A stretch of 64,000 bases of DNA. It comes from Pseudomonas viridiflava (GTDB lineage Bacteria; Pseudomonadota; Gammaproteobacteria; Pseudomonadales; Pseudomonadaceae). The stretch lies in the NCBI RefSeq assembly GCF_900591205.1, contig NZ_UUPU01000008.1, positions 173,680-237,679 on the forward strand, in the 5' to 3' direction. The notes beneath the pieces were generated by a model, which saw nothing but the letters and a program-made list of their open reading frames with translations, had not been told where the DNA came from and did not search any database. A program made the position numbers and the translations under genes. This document shows, one piece after another, positions 63,990 to 64,000 of this stretch. Every line of letters starts with the position of its first letter. The first letter of the stretch is position 1.

Positions 63990-64000
63990 TTCGGCCAGCG

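Noticed and set aside
1..64000. CRISPR array or complete insertion sequence
   Set aside because: No evenly spaced direct repeats with unique spacers, and no transposase-like frame with terminal inverted repeats.

Overview
The window is high-GC, gene-dense DNA from a Gram-negative gammaproteobacterium, almost certainly a Pseudomonas of the fluorescens group. The pointers are an AprEF exporter followed by a class I.3 RTX lipase, an OprD-family porin, a 4-amino-4-deoxy-arabinose (arn) lipid A operon, Bcr/CflA and BdlA-like proteins, and at least six inverted pairs of short extragenic palindromes of the REP/REPIN type. No rRNA, tRNA, CRISPR array, complete insertion sequence or prophage was seen.

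Layout. 1-3.8 kb: end of a type I secretion operon (aprE, aprF) and its lipase substrate. 4-8.2 kb: a probable LexA-controlled DNA repair operon, a FAN1-like VRR-NUC nuclease and an XPD/DinG-type Fe-S helicase carrying a RecB-like nuclease domain. 8.2-11.5 kb: a short-chain dehydrogenase divergent from an AraC regulator and an alpha/beta hydrolase, with the shared promoter region tandemly duplicated. 11.4-17 kb: a two-component system divergent from an apparent periplasmic methionine sulfoxide repair set (MsrB, DipZ-like electron conduit, MsrA). 17-25.4 kb: alpha-E/ATP-grasp pair, small membrane and acidic proteins, a CPA1 antiporter, and a kinase/receiver/EAL signalling operon. 25.6-31.6 kb: a LacI-controlled sugar ABC transporter with an FGGY (xylulokinase-like) kinase. 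31.8-37.7 kb: Lrp regulator with DMT exporter, RlhA-like U32 protein, RidA, and an orphan FabF divergent from an HxlR regulator. 37.7-46 kb: chemoreceptors, OprD porin, a candidate small RNA, a decayed flavin monooxygenase, an oxaloacetate decarboxylase-like enzyme, an orphan thymidylate-kinase-like protein and an SDR/HxlR pair. 46-50.3 kb: Bcr/CflA exporter, SDR, a lone tyrosine recombinase with an unusual dyad leader, and a secreted unknown. 50.7-60 kb: arnC-A-D-T-E-F-ugd plus a second PMT-type glycosyltransferase, without arnB. 60.2-64 kb: HPP membrane protein, valine-pathway enzymes (HIBCH, acyl-CoA dehydrogenase) and a large structured repeat.

The most notable points are the SOS-box nuclease/helicase operon, the all-in-one periplasmic Met-sulfoxide repair cluster whose MsrA has a single cysteine, the 372/374-bp tandem duplication that separates a divergent regulator/target pair, the recombinase leader that can occlude its own ribosome site, the missing arnB, and a promoter/terminator pair defining a candidate small RNA.
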